A stretch of DNA of 64,000 nucleotides, taken from assembly GCF_051401765.1 (NCBI RefSeq), contig NC_135071.1:12812961-12876960 (forward strand), written 5' to 3'. Positions 62,603 to 64,000 of the stretch are shown here, one piece after another (within the stretch, counting starts at the first letter, position 1; every line of letters starts with the position of its first letter). Source of the DNA: Calliopsis andreniformis (Eukaryota > Arthropoda > Insecta > Hymenoptera > Andrenidae). A program made the position numbers and the translations under genes. The notes beneath the pieces were generated by a model that was not told the origin of the DNA, made no database searches, and worked only from the letters and a program-made list of their open reading frames with translations.

Positions 62603-63971
62603 TTATTTCTTTTTAAAGAAACTGGTAATACTTTTCGATCCAGCTGCTGCTTTCTGTCTACTTAACTCCTTTTTGCTAATGCTGATCTTCTGAGGCTGTA
62701 TAAAAGCAATGGAAGTTTACCATAAAAATACATTTGATAAAAACCAGATTTACAACTGCATAAAAGTGTTGTTACCTTTTCAGATTTGATTGAATCAGTT
62801 TTTGGTTTCAAAACCGATTCAATTTCAGTTGAATCCTTCTTAGGTCTCTTTTCATCAACATTTTCTTTAGGACTACTTAATTTTCGTTTTTTAATGTCTG
62901 TTTCATCTACTACGTTTAAATACTGTGCCAATTTTTTTGACAAATCTTCGGGAAGATATTCTGATACAATACCATGTGCATATTTTAAGTATTCTGAAGA
63001 AAGAAGTAAGTATAATAAATATATTTTTAAGTTTTACCCATAAACATCTTTTATTTATAGTATTGCATTATTTACCCATTTCTGAAGCATTCTCAAGTTT
63101 AGCACTCTTAACATAAGTAGCACAAACAGCACCTTGGGATACATGAACACCCTTTTGTTTCAAAACATGAGCTACTCTTTCTACTTTCTTTTGTAACCAC
63201 ACTAGTGTCTTTTCTTCATTGAATTTATATGCTTGTAATGACTCATCTCCCTTTCTATCAGCAATTAATGTTAATTTCAAATTCTGACATTGAGCAAGAC
63301 GAGATGTCTCTGGAAAATCTTCATCCCAAAGACTTTGATTGAGTGGCTGTGCTTGCTGCGACTACGAGTTTAATATTTACATTTACCAATACTTAAAACT
63401 ATTGCACCTACGTAGTGACATAAACTAAATCACGATACTTTCTTAAAGTAGATTATTATTAAGAATTACACATTAACAATAAAATTACCTTCCTCAAATA
63501 AGGTAGTATTAAAAATATTGGATCGATCGGAGTAGATAAGTGCATTTTCCCATCCGACTTAACGTTATCATCTATAAACCATGACCTCTTATTCTCGTCA
63601 AACGTTAAAACCTCTTGCACCGTTGCATTCCCCGGACTAAATACAAACATAGCAGCCTGATTCGAAGCTGGATGTCTCAACTTAATTACATCAGGCGTGC
63701 CTCCATCTGCAGTATCTAAACCATCTCCTAAAATATATAGTATGTTTAATACATACTTTTCAAAAATAAAATAAACAATTATCGAGAAAACTAGGTAAAC
63801 TTTAGGGTGAAAACTTAGGGATAGGCTTTTAAATAGTAAGAATTTAAGGCAAATATTTTAAACAGAAGATTATATTTATTCACCTTTCATAAGGAAGACC
63901 CAAGTATTTGTACCCGGATACGAATTACTCGTTTTAACACATTTTTTTGGCGAAGCTTTGGTACGCGGCAT
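62603..63971 (-). CDS. RNASEH2B: Ribonuclease H2 subunit B
   Basis: Non-catalytic subunit of the nuclear RNase H2 trimer, which removes ribonucleotides from DNA and RNA:DNA hybrids. Exons: 63971-63884, 63727-63489, 63361-63076, 62993-62776, 62695-62603; 924 nt, 307 aa (human 312), phases consistent. Conserved features are KLRHP near the N-terminus, SWFIDDNV with HLSTPIDPIFLILPYLRK (triple-barrel domain shared with subunit C), the KFNEEKTLVWLQKKVERV helix, a YLKYAHGIVSEYLPEDL segment and a basic linker (IKKRKLSSPK). The last residues, KSITSFFKKK, resemble a PIP box (human subunit B ends with a similar SIDTFF motif), implying PCNA recruitment. The start ATG at 63971 is 29 nt from the window edge, so its promoter is outside. 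An AATAAA overlaps the stop codon (62608-62603). Confidence 0.93.
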
Positions 63972-64000
63972 ATTTACGCGCGTTTTGCACGATCGATATC

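Overview
The window is animal nuclear DNA, most likely from an insect and possibly a hymenopteran (inference from gene content and base composition; the species cannot be fixed from sequence alone). All recognised genes have GT-AG introns. Intergenic and intronic DNA is AT-rich, with scattered GC/CpG-rich patches and many small palindromic transposon remnants.

About the left 55 kb is one gene on the minus strand, the glypican dally (heparan-sulfate proteoglycan co-receptor). Four coding exons are recognised: exon 1 (signal peptide) 55134-54915, exon 2 45397-45257, exon 3 16837-16267 and exon 4 13860-13659. They join in frame into 378 codons. They carry 11 of the 14 conserved glypican cysteines, so the C-terminal part (last three cysteines, glycosaminoglycan attachment sites, GPI signal) should lie beyond position 1. 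Introns are about 9.5, 28.4 and 2.4 kb, and the DNA from 1 to 13658 is probably the next intron.

The introns are full of non-autonomous DNA transposons and fold-back palindromes. A 1.12-kb palindrome at 27053-28173 is inserted in an older repeat. Others include a 0.6-kb fold-back at 46678-47290, a nested cluster at 30586-31216, a pair at 53001-53633, and hAT-like, PIF/Harbinger-like, Tc1-like and pogo-like pieces. Several low-copy repeat families recur two to four times inside the gene.

The right 7 kb is a compact, AT-rich housekeeping cluster with introns of about 60-200 bp. Mcm7 (minus, 10 exons, 725 aa, replicative helicase subunit) and bystin (plus, 3 exons, 432 aa, 40S ribosome biogenesis) diverge from a 441-bp shared promoter that carries an E2F-type site. 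Bystin converges on RNASEH2B (minus, 5 exons, 307 aa, RNase H2 non-catalytic subunit with a C-terminal PIP-box-like tail). Between Mcm7 and dally, 55.1-57.4 kb holds the dally 5' region plus a possible small unrecognised gene with its own CpG/E2F-bearing promoter. No tRNA, rRNA, CRISPR array, viral genome or intact transposase gene was seen.
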